Shown in pieces: positions 54,475 through 64,000 of a DNA stretch of 64,000 bases. The position numbers were made by a program, and so were the translations under genes. The notes below the pieces were generated by a model. That model saw only the letters and a program-made list of their open reading frames with translations. It was not told where the DNA came from and searched no databases. The stretch is from Terebella lapidaria (Eukaryota > Annelida > Polychaeta > Terebellida > Terebellidae): the NCBI GenBank assembly GCA_949152475.1, contig OX424564.1, positions 31,308,165 to 31,372,164 on the forward strand, in the 5' to 3' direction. Numbering within the stretch: position 1 is the first letter of the stretch; the number at the start of each line of letters is the position of its first letter.

Positions 54475-55090
54475 CACTGTTCTATAAGATTGTGAACAGG
54501 CTTAGCCCGCCGTATTTGATAGAGAAGTTGCCGGGTTTGGTAGGTAATCGGGTGTCGTATTCGTTGAGGTGGTCTCACAATTTCAGCAGTAGTCTATCAC
54601 GAATAAATCGTTTGCAATTGTCATTTTAATTCCATTCAACTATTAACGAATGGAATTTACTACCCATGACGGATAGAAACATGACCAGCGTTCCATCATT
54701 CAAACGAGCACTTTCTCGTAATGATACTCCACGCAATATTTTGTTATATCGGGGTGAACGTAGATTGAACGTTATTTTGACTCGACTTAGACTGGGCTGT
54801 AGTGCATTGAACCACCATCTCCATCATAACCTACATGTGATTGACAGCTCGAGATGTCGTTGTGGCCATTTTCAGGAAGATCCTGAACACTTCTTCTTGC
54901 ATTGCCTTTTATATAATGCCCCCAGAACAATTTTGTTTGATGAACTTGAAGGCTTACGAGTTGATACGAGTATATTGATGTGCGGGGATGTACTAATAGA
55001 CTCAGCTCTCAAGTTTATTGAAAGGTCCGGCCGTTTTTACTTGCCAGGTGGACGTAGCTGTTCCACTGACTGATTTTTTTTTAAAGGGAC
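54475..55090 (+). pseudogene. Second LINE, ORF2 C-terminus
   Basis: YKIVNRLSPPYLIEKLPG resumes the RT reading, followed by an intact 135-codon frame at 54666-55073. It ends in a Cys/His motif (CRCGHFQEDPEHFFLHC), which is known as a C-terminal zinc finger in several non-LTR groups. The 3' flank to about 55300 shows no tail repeat that I could identify. Confidence 0.85.
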
Positions 55091-55411
55091 CTACCCTCGA
55101 AATAACATATATAATTCCAGTAATGATCTGTCTGATGATCGATCTCGGTATGTGTCAAGACACTTGTACTGTACTGAATAGATATATGTATTTCATTGAC
55201 ACCGCCATTTATGATGTGTGTGAATATTGACTTATTTGTGTTGAGACCCATTCACATAAGCTATTGCTTGTTTGGGAATCATTGAATAAAGATTACACAA
55301 AATGAGAACGCTGTTTCTATTTTAACTTTCCTTCTCGACCAGTAACGTGCTGCAAACGGACGTTCAACTTGACGAATCAGATGACGCTCGGGTACTTGAC
55401 ATGACACAAAT

Positions 55412-56354
55412 TGTAAAGTCCCCACATTTTCACTAGTAAAATTTTTGATAATAATCAGAGTAATTAATTAATGTGAATATTATTACCACATGGAGGTTCC
55501 ATATTTACAGCAAATATGTTGATTGTGTGTCGTGATTTGTGTTTCATAATTATTTTTGTACAATGCTAAGTTTTGACCATCAGGTAATGTTGTCACAGTC
55601 GTTATCGGGGTGCATGTGTTATTGCATAATTTAGATGTTGTTGTTAAAACAAAGATGCTGTGTTTTGACCGATTGGTTACCTTTGTTAGAAGTTCAATAA
55701 TTCCGTCACCGGGCTTTGACCCCGATATAGCTATAGTAACGAAATTGTCTTTTATCCACGTGTCTCATGGTTTACGCAGATATGTTTCGTCATCTTGTTT
55801 TGGTATTGCTGATTCATTTTATTGCAATGTAAACATCAACGGGTTAGACAAAGTTCTCCAGGTCTGTAGCTGGCCAGACATTGTATGCTACTGTACTGAC
55901 TATCAGATGGATTCTGCTTACTGCGCAGTTTCCGAATGATGTCATGTTTTTATTGTCCTTTGTTTGTGGGATATAAAAACCCCATGCAATGTGACAGAGA
56001 GGAGAATTCGGATTTCACACGTAGAGAAACGAAATATTGGAAGTTTCCATAGGATACGTAGGGCTTGTGCCCGCCGTGTCGGCACGTGTTGTGTCGGTAC
56101 GGGAATGCACGATACCTAAATTGGGTATGGCGCACATGTACATGAATTATAGATTAGTTTGGATATATTTGTGTAACTGGATGATTTCTTCGAATGATTT
56201 TGGATTAATAAAACTGATGAATGAATCGAGGACTTCACGAGTTTGCCATCCACCAGATTTAATGAGCCAAGAACTTGGAGTGCGTATGAACTGGAGTAAA
56301 TTTGTAAAGCTAGCCCAGCGCACACAACCCAACTTGAAAGGGCTACACTTTACA
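55412..56354. repeat. LTR, left
   Basis: The 943-bp long terminal repeat has TG...CA ends. It is nearly identical to the right LTR. The open frames in it occur in both LTRs and are not protein-like. Confidence 0.88.
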
Positions 56355-57190
56355 GTGGCGTCGCGTGGCCAGGACATCGCTCATTCCAAATGAGTCTGGT
56401 GGACAGCTGAAGACAACGAAGTTTCACACTTTGGATACGTGTGATGGCGAGCGTGACCCAAGGAGTCAGCAGGAGTACAATCACATGGACATGATGAGCA
56501 ACGCCGAGAAGATAAGTATGCAGCGGCGACGATGGATATCGAGTGGATCACCGAACAACAGCACAGTAGATGTCGGAATTCTTTTGTGCTAGGACGACAG
56601 CATACCGGACAGGGGGATGAAGTCGGACGGATCGCGGCAATGGAGGTCGACGTGGGGAAAAACGCGACCTGCCGCCTGAATAAGGGCGAACGCTGGAGGA
56701 TGTCCAGCACGAGATGGTGATCACTCGATGGATCCACGCGCGCTTTCAGAACATCTGAAGGAAGTCTGCTCCATTATGAAAATGTGATCAGATTCTGCTG
56801 ACAATTGTGTTTTACTCACAATGTAGAGTGGACTATGCATATTATATTGTGTTCATAACTTTCGGGAAATTCCATGTTGAATCATTACGTTTTGTGTGTT
56901 TCATATGTATCAATGCCGATGGTTTGATATATGGTACTGATGGTATATGCAGAATATGTTCTGCTGATTAATGTACATTAATATGTGTTACTGAAGATTT
57001 GTGGATGCTGTGTATTTTGTGAGTTAGGATATTTTTCATGTACTTTGTATTTGTGTATTAGGTACCTGGTATATTGTGAGCTGGTATATACATGATATAT
57101 ATGAAGGGTAGAAATCATGAAAATGTGTTGACTTTATCTGAAGTATGTTTTAGTTAAAAACCTGGTTTTTAACTCCTGGGAATGGGCGTG

Positions 57191-58133
57191 TGTAAAGTCC
57201 CCACATTTTCACTAGTAAAATTTTTGATAATAATCAGAGTAATTAATTAATGTGAATATTATTACCACATGGAGGTTCCATATTTACAGCAAATATGTTG
57301 ATTGTGTGTCGTGATTTGTGTTTCATAATTATTTTTGTACAATGCTAAGTTTTGACCATCAGGTAATGTTGTCACAGTCGTTATCGGGGTGCATGTGTTA
57401 TTGCATAATTTAGATGTTGTTGTTAAAACAAAGATGCTGTGTTTTGACCGATTGGTTACCTTTGTTAGAAGTTCAATAATTCCGTCACCGGGCTTTGACC
57501 CCGATATAGCTATAGTAACGAAATTGTCTTTTATCCACGTGTCTCATGTTTTACGCAGATATGTTTCGTCATCTTGTTTTGGTATTGCTGATTCATTTTA
57601 TTGCAATGTAAACATCAACGGGTTAGACAAAGTTCTCCAGGTCTGTAGCTGGCCAGACATTGTATGCTACTGTACTGACTATCAGATGGATTCTGCTTAC
57701 TGCGCAGTTTCCGAATGATGTCATGTTTTTATTGTCCTTTGTTTGTGGGATATAAAAACCCCATGCAATGTGACAGAGAGGAGAATTCGGATTTCACACG
57801 TAGAGAAACAAAATATTGGAAGTTTCCATAGGATACGTAGGGCTTGTGCCCGCCGTGTCGGCACGTGTTGTGTCGGTACGGGAATGCACGATACCTAAAT
57901 TGGGTATGGCGCACATGTACATGAATTATAGATTAGTTTGGATATATTTGTGTAACTGGATGATTTCTTCGAATGATTTTGGATTAATAAAACTGATGAA
58001 TGAATCGAGGACTTCACGATTTTGCCATCCACCAGATTTAATGAGCCAAGAACTTGGAGTGCGTATGAACTGGAGTAAATTTGTAAAGCTAGCCCAGCGC
58101 ACACGACCCAACTTGAAAGGGCTACACTTTACA
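57191..58133. repeat. LTR, right
   Basis: It has the same length as the left LTR and differs at about five positions. It is followed directly by the AAAT target repeat. Confidence 0.88.
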
Positions 58134-58734
58134 AAATGTCAGACTCTCAGGGTCGTTTCGTTCTAAACATTTTCATCCTGTTACTCAGGGGATGACACGT
58201 TACTATTCGATGGGGTTTTTAATGGAATTGACTGGTCGGCTATGAAGTAGCGCGATGCGTGATGATTAAATGTATTTGATGACAGGCTGCGTTTTAGTTA
58301 ACATGAGGTTCTACACGGTCTCATCCCGCTTCGTGGCGTTATCCAGAATTTTTCCTTCAGGCGAGCAGAGGTCCATTGCTGCAAACTTGCTCCGGAGTTG
58401 ACCACCCTGACGCACATTCAACGACTGGGTAGCCGTGCATACTTCATGACTGTATCTGTGCGGAATGAATGCAGAACATGGCATGCGGAGGGGGACATTA
58501 TGACGAATCAGAGCACACACACACACACTCCACGGAGATTTCACCACACATATATCAACACATAATCAATATGCAAAATCATTTCTCCGAGTGTAGAATA
58601 TATATATATCGTTGTTGCCTCACTGACATCTTAGTGTACATAGATATAAAAGCAATATGAATAATAATAATGATTAAAGATATGTACATATAATTGTTAT
58701 TTATGAACATGTTATAACACAAGAGAGTCCATAG
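58134..58734. other. No gene seen
   Basis: This is the flank between the LTR element and the Ty3/Gypsy fossil. It is AT-rich toward the right, with a short CA run at about 58513-58526. Nothing else is recognised. Confidence 0.5.
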
Positions 58735-61700
58735 ATGTTCATTTTTCATCATCAGTATATATCCGTCCCATTATTTCACTTTCGTTATCTGAAGCGAGCG
58801 GGTTTGCGGTGCTTCCTTCCGGAACATCTTGGAGGTGGATCGATCTGGTCTGACCCACTGCTAGGCGGATCTCTGCAAAGAGAGGGGCTAGAGGGGGATC
58901 GGTGTCACGGAGGGAGCTGCATGGCATGGCCATACGAAGAGTTACTGTCTTTAGCGCGGGTGCGCTTCAGTTTTGTTCTTCTGGGGTGACGCGGGCCAGA
59001 GGATGTTCGGTGAAGATCTGGGCGTTTTCTGGGCGACACTCTCGCAGCGGGGGCTGATGACTCGTCATCAGTGGACGAACTTGTGCATTCCGATGCGTTC
59101 TCAGCCACGACAGTCCATGGTTGATACAAGTTCTGAACTTGTTCCACAGGATCGTCGTCACGGGCTGTTTCCGGTGCGGTACTGGGACAATTAGCGTTGA
59201 GGTCTGGATAACATGTTCCAGTATTCGCCACGGTCCTGTCCATGGGCAGGCGAACTTGTTTGTTTGTGTCAGTGGCAGGTAATAATACCTCACCAAGTCA
59301 CCGAGTCGGAACTGAGGTCTCGTTTTGGTATGAGCATCGTAGCCCATCTTTTGTCACATTGCTGACTTTTCCAAGTGATCCTTGGCGAAATTGTGAGCTG
59401 ATCGGATTGTCTGTCGTAAGTACTCCATGTACTCTGGTCCACAGGGAGGCAGAGGTTTCGGGCTACTTGTTGAGAGCATCAAGTCGACAGGGAGATTACA
59501 CTCACGTCCGTAGATCATGAGATGCAGTGTGCATCCAGTCGATGAGTGTACAGATGTCCGATATGCCATGAGGACGAATGGAAGATGAACGTCCCAATCA
59601 TTTCCACGGTCACAGACAAAAGCGCTGAGCATATTCAAGAGAGTTGATTTGGCACGTAAATGACGATGGGCTTGGAGCAGGCACATTTAGTTTGACGCCG
59701 GTGGTGTCAGTGTCGGCGTTGGGTTTTCCACTGGTGGCGGTTTAACTTGTCGATTCAGCTCTGATCCACCTTGATCTGTCTTTCGCTCAGAGTTACCAAA
59801 AGGTGGGTTCAACCGGAAGGGCTTCATGCCGTTCTCCATGAATATGTCTCTCAATCGAAAACACTTTATCCACCGATGGCCTGGTCGTTTACAGAAAAAG
59901 CACCCCATTGCAGTGCCTGGCGGGGGAGGTTTAGTACCGAAAAGAGTGCTTCTTCAGAATAGTGTCCTTCTTCATCGCTGAGTACACTTTGGAAGGCCTG
60001 AGCCACCCATTCACGTGAACCTTTCGGGATGTCCAGCTCACTACAACCTTGAAGTCCAGTGGTGTCACTATCCTCCGGGTCGTAATATGCAGCGATTTGA
60101 TCTGCAGTCGGAACGTATGAAGCGCCAGCGTACGTACGTACAGTCTTCCAACAGTTCACTTTCTCAAATATATCCCACAGTGTCGAGCCATCGTACCGTT
60201 CGTGACTTGTCTCTCTGGGTGCGGGCATGGCGACTCTCGGTTTTTAGCACTGCCGTGAGTGCGTCACTGTACGAATCAAAGGTCATTGCGCACACTCTAT
60301 CAGCAATATGGTCGGGCTGACCGTTCACGAACTGGGATATGATTGTCATCCATGAAGATCTGTTCGTCTAGAGCATGGAGTCGTTGAGGAACTGTTCAGC
60401 CTCCTCCTTTCGTTCTCGACAAATGAACGGAAAATCGTCTTGTTTCGATTGTCGTCGCGGGGCTGGCTCCCAACTCTCCAAGAGTCGGTCACAGAAAGTT
60501 TCCCAGGACGTCCCAACAGGAATGTCCAACGCCAAAGCCTCAGCTCGACCTCGTAGAGTGCTTCGGAACGTTGCAGTTTTATTCAAGTCGGAGTAATCAA
60601 ATGCCGCTGTGAACTGTTCATAACTTCGAATGTATTGAGACAGGTTACCCTCCCTGAACGTTGAACGCCATTGCGCGGACTTGCTCGGAATGAGTCGCTC
60701 TTGTCCCAGGGGGGCTGTTGCTATCTTGGATGAAGTTGTGTTGGAAGCGTGTACCTGCGTGGCAGGCCCCGGTAGGTTGGCATTAGCAACTGGGACCGTT
60801 GCTGCGGGCACTGGCGCAGCTGGTATGGCTCGTACCTGGCTCTCTCCTGAGATCGGTACTCCGATCTGTGTTGGAGCGCTCGCCGGTGCGGTAGGATGTC
60901 GTGGCACCATAGAAGACTCGGAGAACGTTGCCTGTGAAGCTCCCGGGAAGCAAACTGTTCCTACAGGGGGAACGCCCATGTCGAGATCGGTATACCGATG
61001 TGGCGTGGTGCATGTTGTGTCAGAGCCGCTGAGGCGTGACACACGTTGACGTATGGCATCGGATATCCTATCGAGGCCGTTGGGCCGATCGGTACTCCGG
61101 TACCAGGTGCGACATAGCAATTCGGCATCGTTGAGTAGATCGGTACTCCGATGTCTGTCGTACCGTGAGTTGGCGGTGTGTGCGTAGTGACGGGAAACTG
61201 TGGTGCCATGGGCAGTTCCGTTGATCGTGATCGGTGCGGGTGCATACGCCTGGTATCGGTGACGACCAAGGGCGCTCTCCATTGAGGTGCAGAAGCTGTC
61301 GGTGCTCTGGCGTTGGCGTACTCTGGCAGCAACAGTGGGTTCAAGGCTGCCAGGGGTTGCCGAGCCGAAGGTGGCGCGGAGTTGTAAAGCTGCGTGCCGA
61401 ATCTTGGACGCCATGGCAGGAATGTCATCTGCGGAACCGTTTCATTATATCCGTTTTGAACTTGTGGCACATTGTCCCTTGTACTCACAACCATGTAACT
61501 TGGTCGGTAATTGTACTGTTCACGTACGCATTCTGGATTCATTGTATACTCGTAGGGTGGAACAAACACTGAGGGTCCTGGTACACTTGTGGCTGTACCG
61601 CGTTTGGGTCGAATGTCGCCGTGTATGCCGGTGGTGGCATCTGGTCGAAGCGGTCGGGAGGCACGAGCGGCATGCTCGTCGGTACTCCGTCTCTGGCGGC

Positions 61701-61740
61701 ATACGGGTTGACTCCCGTCATGTCCCGGTCAATCAGTACA
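58735..61740 (-). mobile_element. Ty3/Gypsy LTR retrotransposon, broken (fossil)
   Basis: On the minus strand, parts recognisable in order are a Gag-like region (about 60164-61570) with repeated GVPI motifs, a zinc knuckle of CCHC type (59687-59908), and the C-terminal part of an integrase of the Ty3/Gypsy type (about 58967-59686, with LPFVLMAYRTSVHSSTGC). GC content is higher than in the surroundings. The element is broken, with several breaks and an incomplete set of parts. It is of intermediate age, judged from long stretches that remain readable. Confidence 0.75.
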
Positions 61741-61741
61741 C

Positions 61742-62040
61742 TTCACAATTTGGCCTGATCCTATATTTCCAAGATGGCTGACAACGTGGCCATCTTGCTC
61801 GAACCAGCAACTTCTTACAATATGCATAACTAGCTGTCTAATGAACAAGAACGTCGTGGGAGGGAAATTATTAGGGGTCATGTGGTGCGAATGATAAGTC
61901 GTGATTGGCTGTTGTATGTAGAGCGTGAGCTTTTGCTAAGGAGATGGTGGAGCGCTTGCATGCAAATGTATACTGTGGGCAGAAAGTGTCACAATGTTGT
62001 ATAAGTCTTTAGGGGAGTGAAACCTGAAAATATACTACAC
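61742..62040 (-). repeat. Dispersed repeat next to the Ty3/Gypsy fossil (possible LTR)
   Basis: Matches 35517-35875 closely. On the minus strand it begins TGTAGTATATTTTCAGG and lies just upstream of the Gag-like part, where a 5' LTR would be expected. No clear CA end or primer site could be placed, so LTR identity is inferred from position only. Confidence 0.5.
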
Positions 62041-62079
62041 AATATTGTGCGTCATTATGCCATCTAGCACCAACAATGT

Positions 62080-62225
62080 TCAGTATCGCGTGTGACCTCC
62101 CCTGGCTGCTTGTAGCGCCATCACACGGTGATACATACTCTCATACAGGGTTGTCAAGGTATTCAGGGGTATATTGGCCCATGCGTCCATCACAACAAGT
62201 CTGGGCGCGTCAGGGTACATCTGGT
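62080..62225 (-). pseudogene. Tc1/mariner transposase C-terminal fragment
   Basis: The minus-strand frame ends DAWANIPLNTLTTLYESM, then RVMALQAARGGHTRY and a stop. This W..IP, L..SM..R and GG.T.Y pattern is the C-terminus of Tc1/mariner-type (IS630) transposases. Nothing of the DDE core was seen upstream, so it is a short relic. Confidence 0.6.
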
Positions 62226-62470
62226 ATTTTCCCACCTAAAAGTTGCGGTGTCTTGTCTGATTGGCTGGAATGTTATGTTTTATGCACATGATGTCTGAGT
62301 GAGTGGTTTTTATACTTGTATATTTACGCGAGGCTTATGATGTATTTATAAGAACCGTGTATTGATCATGTGAAATGTATGTAGGGCGTGAGCACGTGTA
62401 AGAGAGGGTTACGGGCTGTACAGTCGTAATATTCTACAGTGCATGCATGTTATTTACGCAACCGATGACA

Positions 62471-62821
62471 TCAAATAACGTTTGAAGCTACCAAACACGA
62501 GGCATGGGCTTTGAATGAAACTCTTTCGTTCGAGGCCAGTGTCTTCCATCTGATGCCCGCGTCTTGTGAAACTAGTTCAAACGACTCGCCAGTTGACATG
62601 TCAGATCCAGTGAGAACATAAGTCATTGAACACATTGAAAACAACATGTCTGAATTTGTTTTAAGGCATTGTATGACTCTTAATGAATTTGTCAGAATAA
62701 AACCTGTATGACGAAAACTTGTTCCATTGAATGCCTTCCAGATACGGTATTGGCATCCCTCGTCAAGGCTCGGGCTGCCAATGTTTGTTAGGCATCCAAT
62801 TGAACAAGTCGGGCATTCCAA
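62471..62821 (-). CDS. Unrecognised open frame, possible host exon
   Basis: The 116-codon frame has eight cysteines spread over its length (including CPTCSIGCLTNIG near the start), compatible with a secreted protein. No family, signal peptide or clear splice site was identified. It could be an exon, a relic or chance. Confidence 0.25.
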   Translation of the reverse strand: MECPTCSIGCLTNIGSPSLDEGCQYRIWKAFNGTSFRHTGFILTNSLRVIQCLKTNSDMLFSMCSMTYVLTGSDMSTGESFELVSQDAGIRWKTLASNERVSFKAHASCLVASNVI

Positions 62822-62952
62822 CCATCACACTGCCCAACAAACTCATTATTGTTATAGTGGAACAACACTGTGCTAAAGTTTCAGTCATACAAGACACCTG
62901 ACGTTGATTAGACTGCCTTTACTATTGCTTGACTTTCAATCACAACCTCAAG

Positions 62953-63018
62953 ATGCGTAACATAGCACTACAGCTGCTTTTCTCCATACTATTGTTTAAC
63001 GTCGTGGCTTCGATGCAA
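62953..63018 (+). CDS. Candidate signal-peptide exon of a secreted protein
   Basis: The ATG at 62953 opens MRNIALQLLFSILLFNVVAS, a typical signal peptide, followed by MQ and a GTATTA donor in phase 0. A related but decayed sequence lies at about 27170-27340. No further exon could be recognised to the right of it in the window. Confidence 0.4.
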
Positions 63019-64000
63019 GTATTATTTATTAAGTTTTCTCGGGTGGGGGAGGGGGGGGGGGCGCTTGTGTGTCTACCTCATGCCAAGTTTACGCTGAGGC
63101 TACTGTGTTGGCAACTGTCAAGACGACTGTCAACGTGATTTTCATACCGGTAGAGGCCAAATCGATCACTAGCGTCTACCAGGCCCTACCGTATAGCCGG
63201 GATTTACCCTGCAGCTACCATCTTCAATGTGACTAATACATCAGTCACATTTGCACCGATGCCTCCTCTGATGAGGATATGATGCCTGATTTAGGCTTAC
63301 ACCAAGCGCCGGGGGGGGGGGGGGGATGGGTCATCCATGACCATCAAGCAAAAATTGGACATTGTAGAGACGTTGTTGGAGGCACCGGACAAAAAAAAAC
63401 GTTATTTTCTTGTGGGGACCAGTGGAACAAGTGACATTGGTAGTGAATCGCTAGGAAGCCTGCTAATTATGCCTATGTCACATTTGCAGCGATGCCTTCG
63501 CCGATGAGGATATGATGCCTCAAAAGGCTGAAATTTGGCCATTTCGGCCGGTCACCCACCGAGCGCCTGAGGATCATCCGTGACCACCTGGCAACAATCG
63601 GACATCGTAGACACGTCGGTAGAGGCATCGGAAGTAAATAACGCATAGTTATTTTCTTGCGGCGACCGGTGGAAAAAATATATCTACCGATGTTCCAGCC
63701 GCCGGTCGGCCGGTGATAGTTTGTCAGGCATCTTTAACATATCTTTCGAGTGGTCATGAGACCACAAGGCATTGTCCGCCGGTGACCGCTATGTCTTCAC
63801 CGTGTCTGTCCAAATTTTAAAAAAATCAAGAAAGACTGACCTACCAACGATGCCCTACCGGAGACCACATGATACCCTACTGGTACCTGCTCAGCGACCG
63901 TCTGGCATGTACGAATCGGCCTGATTATCTGAAGGGCACTTTCCGGACATTCATCGGCGCCCGACAGGATACCCTGCGGTGATCACTTGGTGAGCTGCCC
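63019..64000. other. Right-edge sequence with G-runs and a diverged duplication
   Basis: G-runs lie at about 63044-63060 and 63311-63324. A block CGATGCCT-GATGAGGATATGATGCCT occurs at about 63255 and 63490, with further similarity behind each copy (ATCCGTGACCA, GACATTGTAGA), so the region is a diverged duplication of about 235 bp. Part of 63105-63140 also resembles 28700-28750. No gene is recognised. Confidence 0.5.

Larger units (their letters stand above)
55412..58133. mobile_element. Young non-autonomous LTR element (fossil entry)
   Basis: Two direct LTRs of 943 bp each (55412-56354 and 57191-58133) begin TGTAAAGTCC and end ACTTTACA. They are flanked by the 4-bp direct repeat AAAT on both sides. 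The internal part is 836 bp without a recognised gag or pol, so the family cannot be assigned. TATA-like and polyadenylation-like motifs lie within the LTRs. The LTRs are about 99.5 % identical, so the insertion is recent. The ends look whole, but it carries no set of its own proteins. Confidence 0.88.

Overview
The window is nuclear DNA of an invertebrate animal, probably marine. The evidence is intron-rich genes for secreted modular proteins with all introns in phase 1, two tandem copies of a Mab-21-domain gene, two CR1/Jockey-type LINEs, many MITE-like elements, minisatellites, and two LTR-type fossils. The species cannot be fixed from sequence alone; a mollusc, brachiopod, hemichordate or lancelet would all fit. 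No tRNA or rRNA gene and no CRISPR array was seen.

Layout. (1) 1-17852, minus strand: one large gene for a secreted, mucin-like protein with many ShKT domains. A signal-peptide exon lies at 17762-17852 and at least 19 further exons run leftward past the window edge. Short ShKT exons (A) alternate with ShKT exons that usually carry a Ser/Thr-rich tail (B), giving eight A-B pairs plus a ninth B-like exon. Every exon is phase 1-1, so pairs can be added without breaking frame. Two exons carry in-frame minisatellites (27 bp x 11 and 39 bp x about 28). Intron DNA at 615-1669 holds a foldback transposon. (2) 20405-34095: a segmental duplication of about 5 kb holding two Mab-21 (cGAS-like nucleotidyltransferase fold) genes on the minus strand. 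The left copy is open for 1180 codons. The right copy has an 18-bp minisatellite expansion ahead of the catalytic motif and a C-terminus disrupted by a frameshift. Between them lie a GC-rich hairpin repeat family and a 51-bp minisatellite.

(3) 34.8-42.1 kb: an inverted-repeat element, a dispersed repeat, and a nearly full-length LINE (36319-41055) sitting inside a 121-bp tandem array with an 8-bp target duplication. The LINE ORF1 carries zinc knuckles followed by a NADAR/YbiA-like domain, and ORF2 carries a PHD-like finger, an endonuclease and a reverse transcriptase. A 292-bp MITE follows. (4) 42.7-45.3 kb: a GC-rich, broken, unrecognised coding relic. (5) 45.98-55.3 kb: a second LINE interrupted by a 5.9-kb nest of repeats, including a 134-bp satellite rich in DR1 nuclear-receptor motifs, a 365-bp repeat, a 1020-bp DNA transposon and a PIF/Harbinger-like MITE. 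(6) 55.4-58.1 kb: a young LTR element with 943-bp LTRs. (7) 58.7-62.0 kb: a Ty3/Gypsy fossil and an adjoining dispersed repeat, then a Tc1/mariner fragment. (8) 62.4-64 kb: a possible host signal-peptide exon and low-complexity repeats.

The host genes are therefore one ShKT/mucin gene, a Mab-21 pair, and perhaps a further secreted-protein gene at the right edge. The rest is mobile and repetitive DNA. Exon boundaries were called by eye from GT/AG signals and frame; transcripts would be needed to confirm them.
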